Shown here: piece by piece, positions 1 through 9,200 of the stretch
How the letters are laid out: every line of letters begins with the position of its first letter
Position numbering within the stretch: position 1 is the stretch's first letter
NCBI RefSeq assembly: GCF_036271055.1
Contig: NZ_DATBBJ010000100.1
Span: forward strand, 62,001 to 126,000
DNA from: Scandinavium sp036271055
Lineage (GTDB): Bacteria > Pseudomonadota > Gammaproteobacteria > Enterobacterales > Enterobacteriaceae
Reading direction: 5' to 3'
Length of the DNA: 64,000 bases
Program-made: the position numbers and the translations under genes
The notes under the pieces: model-generated
Told to the model about the DNA's origin: nothing
Databases searched by the model: none
What the model saw: only the letters and a program-made list of their open reading frames with translations

Positions 1-476
1 ACCTCGATAGTCAGCAGCTCGTCACGCGCTTTCAGGATTTACAGCGCCAGTTCCATCCGGACAAATTCGCCAGTCACTCTTCGGCCGACCAGCTCGCTGC
101 GGTGCAGCAATCCGCAACCATTAATCAGGCCTGGCAAACGCTGCGTAATCCGCTGACTCGCGCGGAATACCTGCTTTCCCTGCACGGTTTTGATCTTGCC
201 AGCGAACAGCACACGGTGCGCGATACGGCGTTTTTGATGGAACAACTGGAGCTGCGCGAAGAGCTTGATGAGATTGACCGCGCCAAAGACAGCAGTTGTC
301 TGGAAGCCTTCATGAAGCGGGTGAAAGGGATGTTCGACACGCGCCATCAGCAGATGGTGGCGGAACTCGATAATGAAACGTGGGACGCGGCGGCAGATAC
401 CGTGCGTAAACTGCGTTTTCTCGATAAACTGCGCAGCTCAGCAGAACAACTCGAAGAAAAGCTGCTCGATTTTTGA
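1..476 (+). CDS. hscB: HscB, iron-sulfur co-chaperone (5' end cut by window)
   Basis: J-domain co-chaperone that delivers the IscU scaffold to HscA and stimulates its ATPase during iron-sulfur cluster transfer in the cytoplasm. The reading frame is open from base 3, and the HPD motif of the J domain is visible at bases 54-62. The rest is a charged helical C-terminal domain of the kind that binds IscU. The first roughly 20 residues lie outside the window, so this entry is partial by position only. It ends in TGA 19 bases before hscA, in the usual isc operon order. Its identity rests on the HPD motif, the C-terminal sequence and its neighbours. Confidence 0.97.
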   Translation, partial: LDSQQLVTRFQDLQRQFHPDKFASHSSADQLAAVQQSATINQAWQTLRNPLTRAEYLLSLHGFDLASEQHTVRDTAFLMEQLELREELDEIDRAKDSSCLEAFMKRVKGMFDTRHQQMVAELDNETWDAAADTVRKLRFLDKLRSSAEQLEEKLLDF

Positions 477-495
477 TTCTGGAAGCGTAATTACT

Positions 496-2346
496 ATGGC
501 CTTATTACAAATCAGTGAGCCTGGCCTGAGTGCCGCGCCGCACCAGCGTCGTCTGGCGGCGGGCATCGACTTAGGCACCACCAATTCTCTGGTCGCGACC
601 GTGCGTAGCGGTCAGGCCGAAACGCTGGCCGATCATCAAGGCCGTCATCTGCTGCCGTCTGTGGTTCATTACCAGGCGCAGGGGCATGAAGTGGGTTATG
701 ACGCGCGCACTAACGCCACGCTGGATCCGGTCAATACCATCAGTTCCGTGAAACGTCTGATGGGCCGTTCGCTTGCCGATGTGCAGGCGCGTTACCCGCA
801 TTTGCCTTATCAGTTACAGGCCAGTGAAAACGGTCTGCCCATGTTGGCGACTAACGCCGGTCTGCTGAACCCGATTCGTATCTCCGCGGATATCCTCAAA
901 GCCCTGGCGACCCGCGCACGCGAAGCGCTGGAAGGTGAGCTTGATGGCGTGGTGATCACCGTTCCGGCTTATTTTGACGATGCACAGCGTCAGGGCACCA
1001 AAGACGCCGCGCGTCTGGCGGGCCTGCACGTGCTGCGTTTGCTGAATGAGCCAACGGCAGCGGCTATCGCTTACGGCCTCGATTCTGGTCAGGAAGGCGT
1101 GATTGCGGTTTACGATCTCGGCGGCGGGACTTTTGATATTTCCATTCTGCGCCTGAGTCGTGGGGTGTTTGAAGTGTTGGCGACGGGCGGCGATTCCGCG
1201 CTCGGCGGTGACGACTTCGACCACCTGTTGGCCGATTTTATCCGTGAACAAGCGGGTATCAGCGATCGCAGCGACAACCGCGTACAGCGTGAATTGTTAG
1301 ACGCGGCCATCGCTGCCAAAATTGCGCTTAGCGATGCCGACAGCGTTCACGTTGATGTCGCTGGCTGGCAGGGTGACATCACTCGCGAGCAGTTCAACGA
1401 GCTGATTTCAGCGCTGGTGAAACGTACCTTGCTGGCTTGCCGTCGTGCGTTGAAAGATGCGGGCGTTGAGTCAGAAGAAGTCAAAGACGTGGTGATGGTG
1501 GGCGGGTCAACCCGTGTGCCATTGGTGCGCGAACGCGTGGGCGAATTCTTTGGTCGCACGCCGCTGACCTCCATCGACCCTGACAAAGTGGTCGCCATTG
1601 GCGCTGCGATTCAGGCCGACATTCTGGTTGGTAACAAGCCAGACAGCGAAATGCTGCTGCTCGATGTCATTCCGTTGTCGCTCGGTCTTGAGACCATGGG
1701 CGGCCTGGTGGAGAAAGTTATTCCGCGTAACACCACCATTCCGGTGGCGTGCGCGCAGGAGTTCACCACCTTCAAAGATGGTCAGACCGCGATGTCCATC
1801 CACGTGATGCAGGGCGAACGCGAACTGGTGCAGGACTGCCGTTCTCTGGCGCGTTTCGCGCTGCGTGGGATCCCGTCGATGCCAGCAGGCGGGGCGCATA
1901 TTCGCGTGACATTCCAGGTCGATGCCGACGGTCTGTTGAGCGTTACGGCGATGGAAAAATCAACCGGCGTGGAATCCTCTATTCAGGTGAAACCATCCTA
2001 TGGTCTGAGCGATAACGAAATCGCTTCGATGATCAAAGACTCGATGAGTTTCGCCGAACACGACGTACAAGCGCGTATGCTCGCCGAGCAAAAAGTGGAA
2101 GCTGCACGTGTGCTGGAAAGCCTGCACGGTGCGCTGGCTGCCGATGCCGCGCTGTTGAGCAATGAAGAACGTATTGCGATTGACGACGGTATGTCTGCTC
2201 TGCAGAGTGCCGCCGCAGGCAGTGATGCCGACGCCATAAAAGAAGCCATTAAAAATATCGACACACAAACCCAGGAATTTGCCGCACGCCGTATGGATCA
2301 ATCGGTCCGTAAAGCGCTGAAAGGCCAGTCCGTGGACGAGGTTTAA
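496..2346 (+). CDS. hscA: HscA, Hsp70-type chaperone for Fe-S cluster assembly
   Basis: Specialised Hsp70 ATPase that binds the LPPVK motif of IscU and drives release of the nascent cluster. The product is 616 residues, the same length as E. coli HscA. The N-terminal nucleotide-binding domain carries the IDLGTTNS phosphate loop near residue 30 and the DLGGGTFDIS loop near residue 205. The C-terminal third is the substrate-binding domain with a helical lid. The frame is open further upstream inside hscB, but the start MALLQISEPG at 496 follows the hscB stop and matches the family N-terminus. It lies between hscB and fdx, so the isc operon continues. Confidence 0.98.
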   Translation: MALLQISEPGLSAAPHQRRLAAGIDLGTTNSLVATVRSGQAETLADHQGRHLLPSVVHYQAQGHEVGYDARTNATLDPVNTISSVKRLMGRSLADVQARYPHLPYQLQASENGLPMLATNAGLLNPIRISADILKALATRAREALEGELDGVVITVPAYFDDAQRQGTKDAARLAGLHVLRLLNEPTAAAIAYGLDSGQEGVIAVYDLGGGTFDISILRLSRGVFEVLATGGDSALGGDDFDHLLADFIREQAGISDRSDNRVQRELLDAAIAAKIALSDADSVHVDVAGWQGDITREQFNELISALVKRTLLACRRALKDAGVESEEVKDVVMVGGSTRVPLVRERVGEFFGRTPLTSIDPDKVVAIGAAIQADILVGNKPDSEMLLLDVIPLSLGLETMGGLVEKVIPRNTTIPVACAQEFTTFKDGQTAMSIHVMQGERELVQDCRSLARFALRGIPSMPAGGAHIRVTFQVDADGLLSVTAMEKSTGVESSIQVKPSYGLSDNEIASMIKDSMSFAEHDVQARMLAEQKVEAARVLESLHGALAADAALLSNEERIAIDDGMSALQSAAAGSDADAIKEAIKNIDTQTQEFAARRMDQSVRKALKGQSVDEV

Positions 2347-2347
2347 T

Positions 2348-2683
2348 ATGCCAAAGATTGTTTTTCTGCCACATCAGGATCTCTGTCCGGATGGCGCAGT
2401 TCTGGAAGCGAAGAGCGGTGAAACCATTCTTGACGTTGCGCTGCGCAACGGCATCGAGATTGAACACGCCTGTGAAAAATCCTGTGCTTGCACCACTTGC
2501 CACTGCGTCGTGCGCGAAGGCTTCGATTCTCTGCCGGAAAGCACAGAAGACGAAGACGATATGCTGGACAAAGCCTGGGGTCTGGAGCCGGAAAGCCGTT
2601 TAAGCTGTCAGGCACGCGTTACCGACGAAGACTTAGTCGTCGAGATGCCGCGCTACACCATCAACCACGCACGCGAGCATTGA
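2348..2683 (+). CDS. fdx: [2Fe-2S] ferredoxin of the isc operon
   Basis: Adrenodoxin-type ferredoxin that supplies electrons for Fe-S cluster assembly. The product is 111 residues. The cluster ligands are visible as Cys42, Cys48, Cys51 and Cys87, and the extra Cys46 is also present, as in the isc ferredoxins. The start ATG is one base after the hscA stop, which suggests translational coupling. The acidic patch around residues 66-71 (a run of Glu/Asp) fits a docking surface for partner proteins. Followed after one base by iscX. Confidence 0.98.
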   Translation: MPKIVFLPHQDLCPDGAVLEAKSGETILDVALRNGIEIEHACEKSCACTTCHCVVREGFDSLPESTEDEDDMLDKAWGLEPESRLSCQARVTDEDLVVEMPRYTINHAREH

Positions 2684-2684
2684 T

Positions 2685-2885
2685 ATGGCGCTGAAATGGA
2701 CCGACAGCCGTGAAATCGGCGAAGCTTTGTACGATGCGTACCCGGATACCGATCCGAAAACCGTCCGCTTCACAGATATGCATCAGTGGATTTGCGCGCT
2801 GGAAGATTTTGAGGATGATCCCAACGCATCCAATGAAAAAATTCTCGAGGCGATTCTGTTAGTCTGGTTAGACGAAGCAGAATAG
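2685..2885 (+). CDS. iscX: IscX, small acidic Fe-S assembly protein
   Basis: Small acidic protein (66 residues) of the isc operon. In the family it binds iron and the desulfurase IscS and modulates the rate of cluster formation. The sequence is full length and has the typical many Asp/Glu residues and the C-terminal LVWLDEAE. It starts one base after fdx. A GC-rich hairpin follows the stop at 2894-2916, before pepB. Identity is firm from sequence and position; the exact role of the family is still debated. Confidence 0.97.
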   Translation: MALKWTDSREIGEALYDAYPDTDPKTVRFTDMHQWICALEDFEDDPNASNEKILEAILLVWLDEAE

Positions 2886-2893
2886 TTTACCTG

Positions 2894-2916
2894 ACGGGCT
2901 GCCTCTGGCGGCCCGT
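2894..2916 (+). terminator. Hairpin between iscX and pepB
   Basis: Stem ACGGGCTGCC / GGCGGCCCGT (one mismatch) around a TCT loop, followed by TTGC rather than a run of T. It may act as a weak attenuator or protect the upstream mRNA end. The pepB ATG follows 21 bases later, so pepB may be reached by read-through. Confidence 0.45.
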
Positions 2917-2937
2917 TTGCTCAATAAGGATAAAACA

Positions 2938-4212
2938 ATGACCGAAGCGATGAAGATTACGCTGTCGACTCAGCCTGCCGATGCGCGCTGGGGCGAGAAA
3001 GCCGCTTATAGCATTAACAACGACGGCATTACCCTGCACCTGAACGGCAAAGACGATTTGGGTCTTATCCAGCGCGCCGCACGCAAAATCGACGGCATGG
3101 GCATCAAACATGTCGCGCTGGCGGGTGAGGGCTGGGATACCGACCGTAGCTGGTCTTTCTGGGCTGGTTACAAAGGGCCAAAAGGCAGCCGTAACGTCGA
3201 ATGGGCAAGCGAAGATGATGAACTGAAAAATCGTCTGGCGATCATCGACTGGGTGCGCGACACCATCAATGCTTCAGCCGAAGAATTAGGCCCTGAGCAG
3301 TTGGCTGCGCGTGCGGTCGATCTGCTGTGTCGCTTTGGCTGCGACAACGTGCATTACCGCATCACCAAAGGCGAAGATCTGCGCGAGCAGAATTACATGG
3401 GGATCCATACCGTAGGCCGTGGCTCTGAACGCCCGCCGGTATTGCTGGCGCTGGATTACAACCCGACCGGTGACGCCAATGCCCCAGTGTTCGCCTGTCT
3501 CGTCGGCAAAGGGATCACCTTCGATTCCGGCGGTTACAGCATCAAACAGAGCGCGTTCATGGATTCCATGAAGTCCGACATGGGCGGCGCGGCGCTGGTA
3601 ACCGGTGCACTGGCGTTTGCTATCACTCGTGGTCTGAACAAGCGCGTGAAGCTGTATCTGTGCTGCGCGGACAATATGGTGAGCGGCAATGCGTTCAAAC
3701 TGGGCGATATCATTCGCTATCGCAACGGCAAAAACGTTGAGGTGATGAACACCGACGCCGAGGGCCGTCTGGTATTGGCTGATGGTCTGATCGACGCCTG
3801 TGCGCAAAAACCAGAGCTGATTATCGATGCGGCAACACTGACCGGCGCGGCGAAAACGGCGCTGGGGAATGATTATCACGCGCTGTTTAGCTTCGATGAC
3901 AAACTGGCCGCGCGCCTGCTGGCGAGTGCGAGTGCTGAGAACGAACCCTTCTGGCGTCTGCCACTGGCGGAATTCCACCGCAGTCAACTGCCGTCGAACT
4001 TTGCCGAACTGAACAACACGTCCAACGCCTCTTTCCCGGCGGGGGCCAGCACGGCGGCAGGTTTCCTGTCTCACTTCGTGGAAAATTATCACGAAGGCTG
4101 GCTGCACATTGACTGCTCCGCGACCTACCGCAAATCAGCGGTAGATCAGTGGGCAGCCGGTGCGACAGGTCTTGGTGTGCGGACCATTGCGAATCTGTTG
4201 ACCGCTGAGTAA
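2938..4212 (+). CDS. pepB: Peptidase B, M17 leucyl-aminopeptidase family
   Basis: Cytoplasmic two-metal aminopeptidase with broad specificity, important for the last steps of peptide breakdown. The product is 424 residues. Metal ligands fit the M17 pattern in exact spacing: Lys191 and Asp196 in GKGITFDSGG, Asp214, and Asp273 with Glu275 in NTDAEGRL. The start MTEAMKITLS at 2938 follows an AAGGA-type ribosome site; an upstream in-frame ATG at 2917 lies beside the preceding hairpin and is not favoured. It is the last gene in this direction before a REP cluster. A second, different M17 enzyme lies at 44140-45588. Confidence 0.97.
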   Translation: MTEAMKITLSTQPADARWGEKAAYSINNDGITLHLNGKDDLGLIQRAARKIDGMGIKHVALAGEGWDTDRSWSFWAGYKGPKGSRNVEWASEDDELKNRLAIIDWVRDTINASAEELGPEQLAARAVDLLCRFGCDNVHYRITKGEDLREQNYMGIHTVGRGSERPPVLLALDYNPTGDANAPVFACLVGKGITFDSGGYSIKQSAFMDSMKSDMGGAALVTGALAFAITRGLNKRVKLYLCCADNMVSGNAFKLGDIIRYRNGKNVEVMNTDAEGRLVLADGLIDACAQKPELIIDAATLTGAAKTALGNDYHALFSFDDKLAARLLASASAENEPFWRLPLAEFHRSQLPSNFAELNNTSNASFPAGASTAAGFLSHFVENYHEGWLHIDCSATYRKSAVDQWAAGATGLGVRTIANLLTAE

Positions 4213-4217
4213 TTGTC

Positions 4218-4328
4218 TTGCCGGGTGGCGCTACGCTTACCCGGCCTACAAAGCCCGTAGGTGCGCAAATGCGGCGCCGCTGGCCAACAAAGCCCGTAGG
4301 CCCGTGCAAGCGCAGTGCCGCCGGGCGA
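4218..4328. repeat. REP/BIME repeat cluster after pepB
   Basis: Inverted REP-type units: a forward unit starting GCCGGGTGGCGCTACGC at 4219, a degenerate middle unit, and a reverse unit ending GCAGTGCCGCCGGGCG near 4327. These are palindromic, GC-rich repeats typical of enterobacterial intergenic DNA. The cluster fills nearly the whole gap between pepB and sseB. Confidence 0.9.
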
Positions 4329-4346
4329 TTTTGATGTAGCGAAATT

Positions 4347-5123
4347 ATGTCTGAACAAAAAAACGAATTAGAAACTTTACTGGAACAGGCAGCGACTGAA
4401 CCCGCTCATCGTCCGGCTTTCTTCCGCGCACTGCTTGAATCCACCGTTTGGGTGCCAGGCACGGCGGCGGAAGGCGAGCAGGTGGTTGACGGCAGCGCTG
4501 TTGATTTGCAGCACTGGGAAAAAGATGACGGCACGTCAGTTGTTCCGTTCTTCACTTCCCTGGAAGCCTTGCAACAGGCGGTGGAAGACGAACAGGCTTT
4601 CGTCGTCATGCCAGTGCGTACGTTATTTGAAATGACACTGGGCGAGACTCTGTTCCTCAACGCTAAACTGCCGACCGGGAAAGAGTTCACGCCACGTGAA
4701 ATCAAACATTTGATCGGCGAAGAAGGCAATCCGCTGAGCACGCAAACGGTGCTGGAAGGCGGTGCGTCCCTGCTGCTGTCTGAAGTTACAGAGCCGCCAG
4801 CGCAGATGATTGACTCGTTGACCACGTTGTTCAAGACGCTCAAAACCGTCAGACGCGCGTTTGTATGCTCGATTAAAGAGCATGCTGATGAGCAGCCGAA
4901 CCTGCTGATTGGTATTGAAGCCGAAGGGGATATCGAGGTGATTATTCAGGCGGCGGGCAGTGTTGCCACCGACACCTTGCCGGGCGATGAGCCGATTGAT
5001 ATTTGCCAGGTAGTCGAAGGCGAGAAGGGCATCAGTCACTTTATGTTGGCGCACATCACACCATTCTACGAAAAACGCTGGGGCAGCTTCCTGCGCGACT
5101 TTAAGCAGAATCGAATTATTTAA
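4347..5123 (+). CDS. sseB: SseB, enhanced serine sensitivity protein
   Basis: Soluble 258-residue protein of the SseB family; the name comes from serine sensitivity on overexpression, and the molecular function is not established. It contains the N-terminal SseB domain (residues about 10-130) and the C-terminal SseB domain (about 140-255). No signal peptide or membrane segment is seen. It is convergent with sseA across an 84-base gap filled by a second REP pair. Start chosen at the first ATG, 18 bases after the previous REP cluster. Confidence 0.95.
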   Translation: MSEQKNELETLLEQAATEPAHRPAFFRALLESTVWVPGTAAEGEQVVDGSAVDLQHWEKDDGTSVVPFFTSLEALQQAVEDEQAFVVMPVRTLFEMTLGETLFLNAKLPTGKEFTPREIKHLIGEEGNPLSTQTVLEGGASLLLSEVTEPPAQMIDSLTTLFKTLKTVRRAFVCSIKEHADEQPNLLIGIEAEGDIEVIIQAAGSVATDTLPGDEPIDICQVVEGEKGISHFMLAHITPFYEKRWGSFLRDFKQNRII

Positions 5124-5129
5124 TGGCGT

Positions 5130-5200
5130 GCCCGGCGGCGCTACGCTTACGAGACCTACATTTTGAACTGTAGGCCCGTGCCAGCGCAGCGCCGCCGGGC
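5130..5200. repeat. REP pair between convergent sseB and sseA
   Basis: Two REP units in opposite orientation: GCCCGGCGGCGCTACGCTTA from 5130 and the inverted unit ending GCAGCGCCGCCGGGC at about 5200, with a short AT-rich spacer. It occupies the convergent gap and probably folds in both transcripts, limiting mutual read-through. Confidence 0.9.
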
Positions 5201-5207
5201 AAAGATG

Positions 5208-6050
5208 TTAAGCAGGCTCAATCGGTAAATCAGACCGCGCGCCCCATTCACTCCATGAACCGTCATACAGCGTCACATCAGGCGCATTCAACGTGGCGAG
5301 TGCCAAAACGACAACCGCAGCCGTTACCCCTGAGCCACAGCTGGCGATGATTGGGGCTGCGATATCTACGCCCTGACGCTTAAAAATCGCTTCCAGCTCA
5401 TCGGTGGTTTTCAGCTCGCCGTTAATCACTAAATCACCCCACGGCACATTTCGTGCACCCGGAATATGTCCACGTTTCAGGCCTGGACGCGGTTCATCCG
5501 CTTCGGCACGAAAACGAGGCGCCGGACGCGCATCGACAATCTGAGCATTGCCTTCGTGGCTGGCAAGCAACACGTCGGTCAGGCGCTTGACGTTATGCGC
5601 CGCAAACGTCACTTCAAAATCGCCTTCTGGGCGTTTGACTCCGCCGGTTTCCAGCAGTAATTCATCACGCTGCCAGCCCGCTAAACCGCCTGCCAGAATC
5701 GACACATTCTCCACGCCAAACGTGCGCAGCATCCACCATGCGCGTGGGGCGGAGAAAAGATTTCCCTCGTCATACACCACCAGATGTTTTTCACTATCAA
5801 TCCCCAACTCACGCATGGCGACAGCGAAAGCCTCCGGGCGCGGCATCATGTGGGGAAGAGGGCTGGTGTGATCGGATAACGCTTCGATATCAAAAAAGAC
5901 CGCACCCGGCAGATGTCCGGCGCGATATTCTGCGCTGAGATCGCGGTGCTCTTGTCCCGGCGGCGCCATGCGCGCGTCGATAATCTGAATTTGCGGATCA
6001 TTGATGTGTTCTGCCAGCCAGTCGGCGGCAACAAAATAAGAGGTGGTCAT
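5208..6050 (-). CDS. sseA: 3-mercaptopyruvate sulfurtransferase (rhodanese family)
   Basis: Transfers sulfur from 3-mercaptopyruvate to thiols or cyanide, yielding pyruvate; in enterics it contributes to H2S formation. The product is 280 residues with two rhodanese domains, the inactive N-terminal one and the catalytic C-terminal one. The active-site loop CGSGVTA places the catalytic cysteine at residue 238, matching the E. coli numbering when the start is at 6050. The upstream ATG at 6062 would add four residues, but the GGAG ribosome site lies between the two, so 6050 is preferred. Transcribed away from yfhM. Confidence 0.97.
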   Translation of the reverse strand: MTTSYFVAADWLAEHINDPQIQIIDARMAPPGQEHRDLSAEYRAGHLPGAVFFDIEALSDHTSPLPHMMPRPEAFAVAMRELGIDSEKHLVVYDEGNLFSAPRAWWMLRTFGVENVSILAGGLAGWQRDELLLETGGVKRPEGDFEVTFAAHNVKRLTDVLLASHEGNAQIVDARPAPRFRAEADEPRPGLKRGHIPGARNVPWGDLVINGELKTTDELEAIFKRQGVDIAAPIIASCGSGVTAAVVVLALATLNAPDVTLYDGSWSEWGARSDLPIEPA

Positions 6051-6226
6051 GGCGCTCTCCATTTACTCTGTATTTTTCGATTGTCGGCTGTTTTACCGTT
6101 AGCGACAAGAGGTCTGATTTCATAATTGCTTCAAATAACCGGATTTATATGCTGTTGGTAAAACCGCTAATTAAGCATAATACTGTGTTGGTAAAATTTG
6201 AGGCTATCAGGGCCAGGGGTTAATGG

Positions 6227-9200
6227 ATGAAACCGTATCGTTTGGCGGCGTTGTCATTTGCGCTACTTACTGCACTTTCGCTGGTGGGCTGCGACAATAA
6301 CGACAAAGCGCAGACTGTGAAACCCACCGCTTCTGTGGCCGATAAACCGGCGAAACCTGCTCCGGCAGCCCCTGATGCCGCCACGCTTGATAAGTTGGCA
6401 GCGCAAAGCAAGGGCAAAGCGCTGACGCTGATCGATGCCTCGGAAGTGCAGCTCGATGGCGCTGCGACGCTGGTGCTGACTTTCTCCATTCCGCTTAACC
6501 CCGCTCAGGATTTCTCCAGCCGTGTACACCTTGTCGATAAAAAAACCGGCAAAGTGGATGGCGCCTGGGAACTGGCACCTAATCTGAAAGAATTGCGGAT
6601 GCGCCATCTCGAGCCTAAACGCAATCTGGTGCTCACCGTTGATCCGGATCTGGTCGCGGTGAATAAAGCCAACTTCGATAAAACCTATGAACAGGCTATC
6701 GCCACCCGTGATGTGGCCCCAAGTGTGGGCTTCGCCAGCCGTGGTTCGCTGCTGCCGGGTAAAGTCGTCGCTGGTTTGCCGGTGATGGCGCTGAACGTTA
6801 ATAACGTTGACGTGAATTTCTTCCGTATTAAACCTGAATCTCTGGCGTCATTTGTCAGTCAATGGGAATACCGCAGCTCGCTCAGCAACTGGGAATCCGA
6901 TGAACTGCTGAAAATGGCAGATCTGGTGTACACCGGGCGCTTCGACCTCAATCCAGAACGGAATACCCGCGAAAAGCTACTGTTGCCACTGAGTGATATC
7001 AAACCGTTACAGCAGGCGGGCGTGTACGTCGCGGTGATGAATCAGGCGGGCCACTATACCTACAGTAATGCGGCAACACTCTTTACGCTGAGCGATATTG
7101 GCGTTTCAGCGCACCGTTATCATAACCGCCTCGATGTATTCACTCAGAGTCTCGAAAATGGTTCAGCACAAAGTGGCATTGATGTTCAGTTGCTGAATGA
7201 CAAAGGCCAGACGTTGGCTCAGGCCAATAGCGATGCCAAAGGCCATGTCTCTTTACAGACAGATAAAGAGGCCGCGTTGCTGCTTGCCCGCAAAGATGGG
7301 CAAACCACACTGCTGGACCTCAAACTTCCGGCGCTCGATCTAGCCGAATTTGATATTGCAGGTGCGCCGGGTTACAGCAAACAATTCTTCATGTTTGGCC
7401 CTCGCGACCTTTATCGTCCGGGTGAAACGGTGATTGTGAATGGCCTGCTGCGTGACAGCGATGGCAAGCCGCTGCCCGATCAACCCGTTAAACTGGAAGT
7501 GGTTCAGCCGGACGGGCAAGTCGTTCGTACCGTCATGAGCAAAGCTGTGAATGGTCTGTATCAGTTCAACTGGGCGCTGGATGCCAGCGCAGCAACCGGC
7601 ATGTGGCATGTCCGTGCCAGCGCGGGTGATAATCAGAAACGTGAGTGGGATTTCCAGGTTGAAGATTTTATGCCAGAACGCATGGCGCTGAATCTGACAC
7701 CTGCAAAAGCACCGATTGCGCCGGATCAAGACGCGAGTTTTGGCGTGACGGGTTATTACTTATATGGCGCACCGGCCAATGGTAACGCGTTGCAGGGCAA
7801 ATTGTTCTTACGCCCACTGCGTGAAGCGGTAACGGCGCTGCCGGGCTTTGAATTTGGCGATATCGCTGAAGAGAATCTCTCGCGCACGCTCGACGAAGTA
7901 CAGATCAAACTTGATGGTCAGGGTCGCGGTGAGGTGAAAACCCAAAGTCAGTGGCAGGAAAGCCACTCACCGTTGCAAGTGATTCTGCAGGCGAGCCTGC
8001 TGGAATCTGGCGGTCGTCCGGTGACGCGCCGCGCAGAACAGGCTGTCTGGCCTGCTAATATTTTACCGGGCATCCGTCCGGAATTTACCAGCAAAGCCGT
8101 GTATGACTACCGCACTGACACCACCACTAATCAGCCGATGGTGGATGAAAACAGCAATGCCGGATTCGATATCGTTTATGCCAATGCGCAGGGCGAGAAA
8201 AAAGCCGTTTCTGGGTTGCAGGTGCGTCTTATCCGCGAACGTCGGGATTATTCGTGGAACTGGTCTGACAGTGAAGGCTGGCAGTCACAGTACGATCAAA
8301 AGGATCTGGTGGAAGGCGAACAGTCGCTGGATCTGAAAGCCGATGAAACCGGCAAAGTCAGCTTCCCGGTTGACTGGGGTTCCTATCGTCTGGAAGTGAA
8401 AGCCCCGGATGAGACCGTCAGCAGTGTGCGTTTTTGGGCCGGTTACAGCTGGCAGGATAACAGTGACGGTACGGGTGCAGCGCGTCCAGATCGTGTCACT
8501 ATGAAGCTCGATAAACCGTCTTATAAGCCAGGCGACACCATCAAGTTGCACCTCTCCGCCCCGGCGGCAGGTAAAGGCTACGCGATGGTGGAATCCAGCG
8601 AAGGTCCGCTGTGGTGGCAGGAAATTGATGTGCCTGCGGAAGGCATGGACCTGTCAATTCCGGTCGATCAGAAATGGAATCGCCACGATCTTTACCTCAG
8701 TACACTGGTGATTCGCCCTGGCGATAAATCAAAATCCGCCACGCCGAAGCGCGCGGTGGGGCTGCTACATTTACCGCTTGGCGATGAAAACCGTCGTCTG
8801 AATCTGGCGCTTGAAACGCCGCAAAAAATGCGTCCGAATCAGCCGCTGACCGTCAAAATCAAAGCCAGCACCAAAGATGGTGTGTTACCTAAACAAGTGA
8901 ACGTGCTGGTGTCTGCTGTGGATAGCGGCGTGCTCAATATCACCGACTACACTACGCCCGATCCGTGGAATGCCTTCTTTGGACAGAAGCGTTACGGCGC
9001 GGATATCTATGACATTTACGGTCAGGTGATTGAAGGCCAGGGACGTCTGGCGAGCCTGCGTTTTGGTGGTGATGGCGACGAGCTAAAACGTGGCGGCAAA
9101 CCGCCAGTGAATCACGTGACGATTGTTGCTCAACAGGCGCAACCGGTCACACTGGATGACAAAGGCGAAGGTACTGTCACATTGCCGATTGGTGATTTTA

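Noticed and set aside
814..1251. 145-codon open frame antisense to hscA
   Set aside because: It lies wholly inside a conserved gene on the other strand and has no recognisable product; a shadow of codon bias in GC-rich coding DNA.
3286..4107. 273-codon open frame antisense to pepB
   Set aside because: Its low-quality composition (Arg, His, Gln rich) is typical of antisense shadows; pepB is fully supported.
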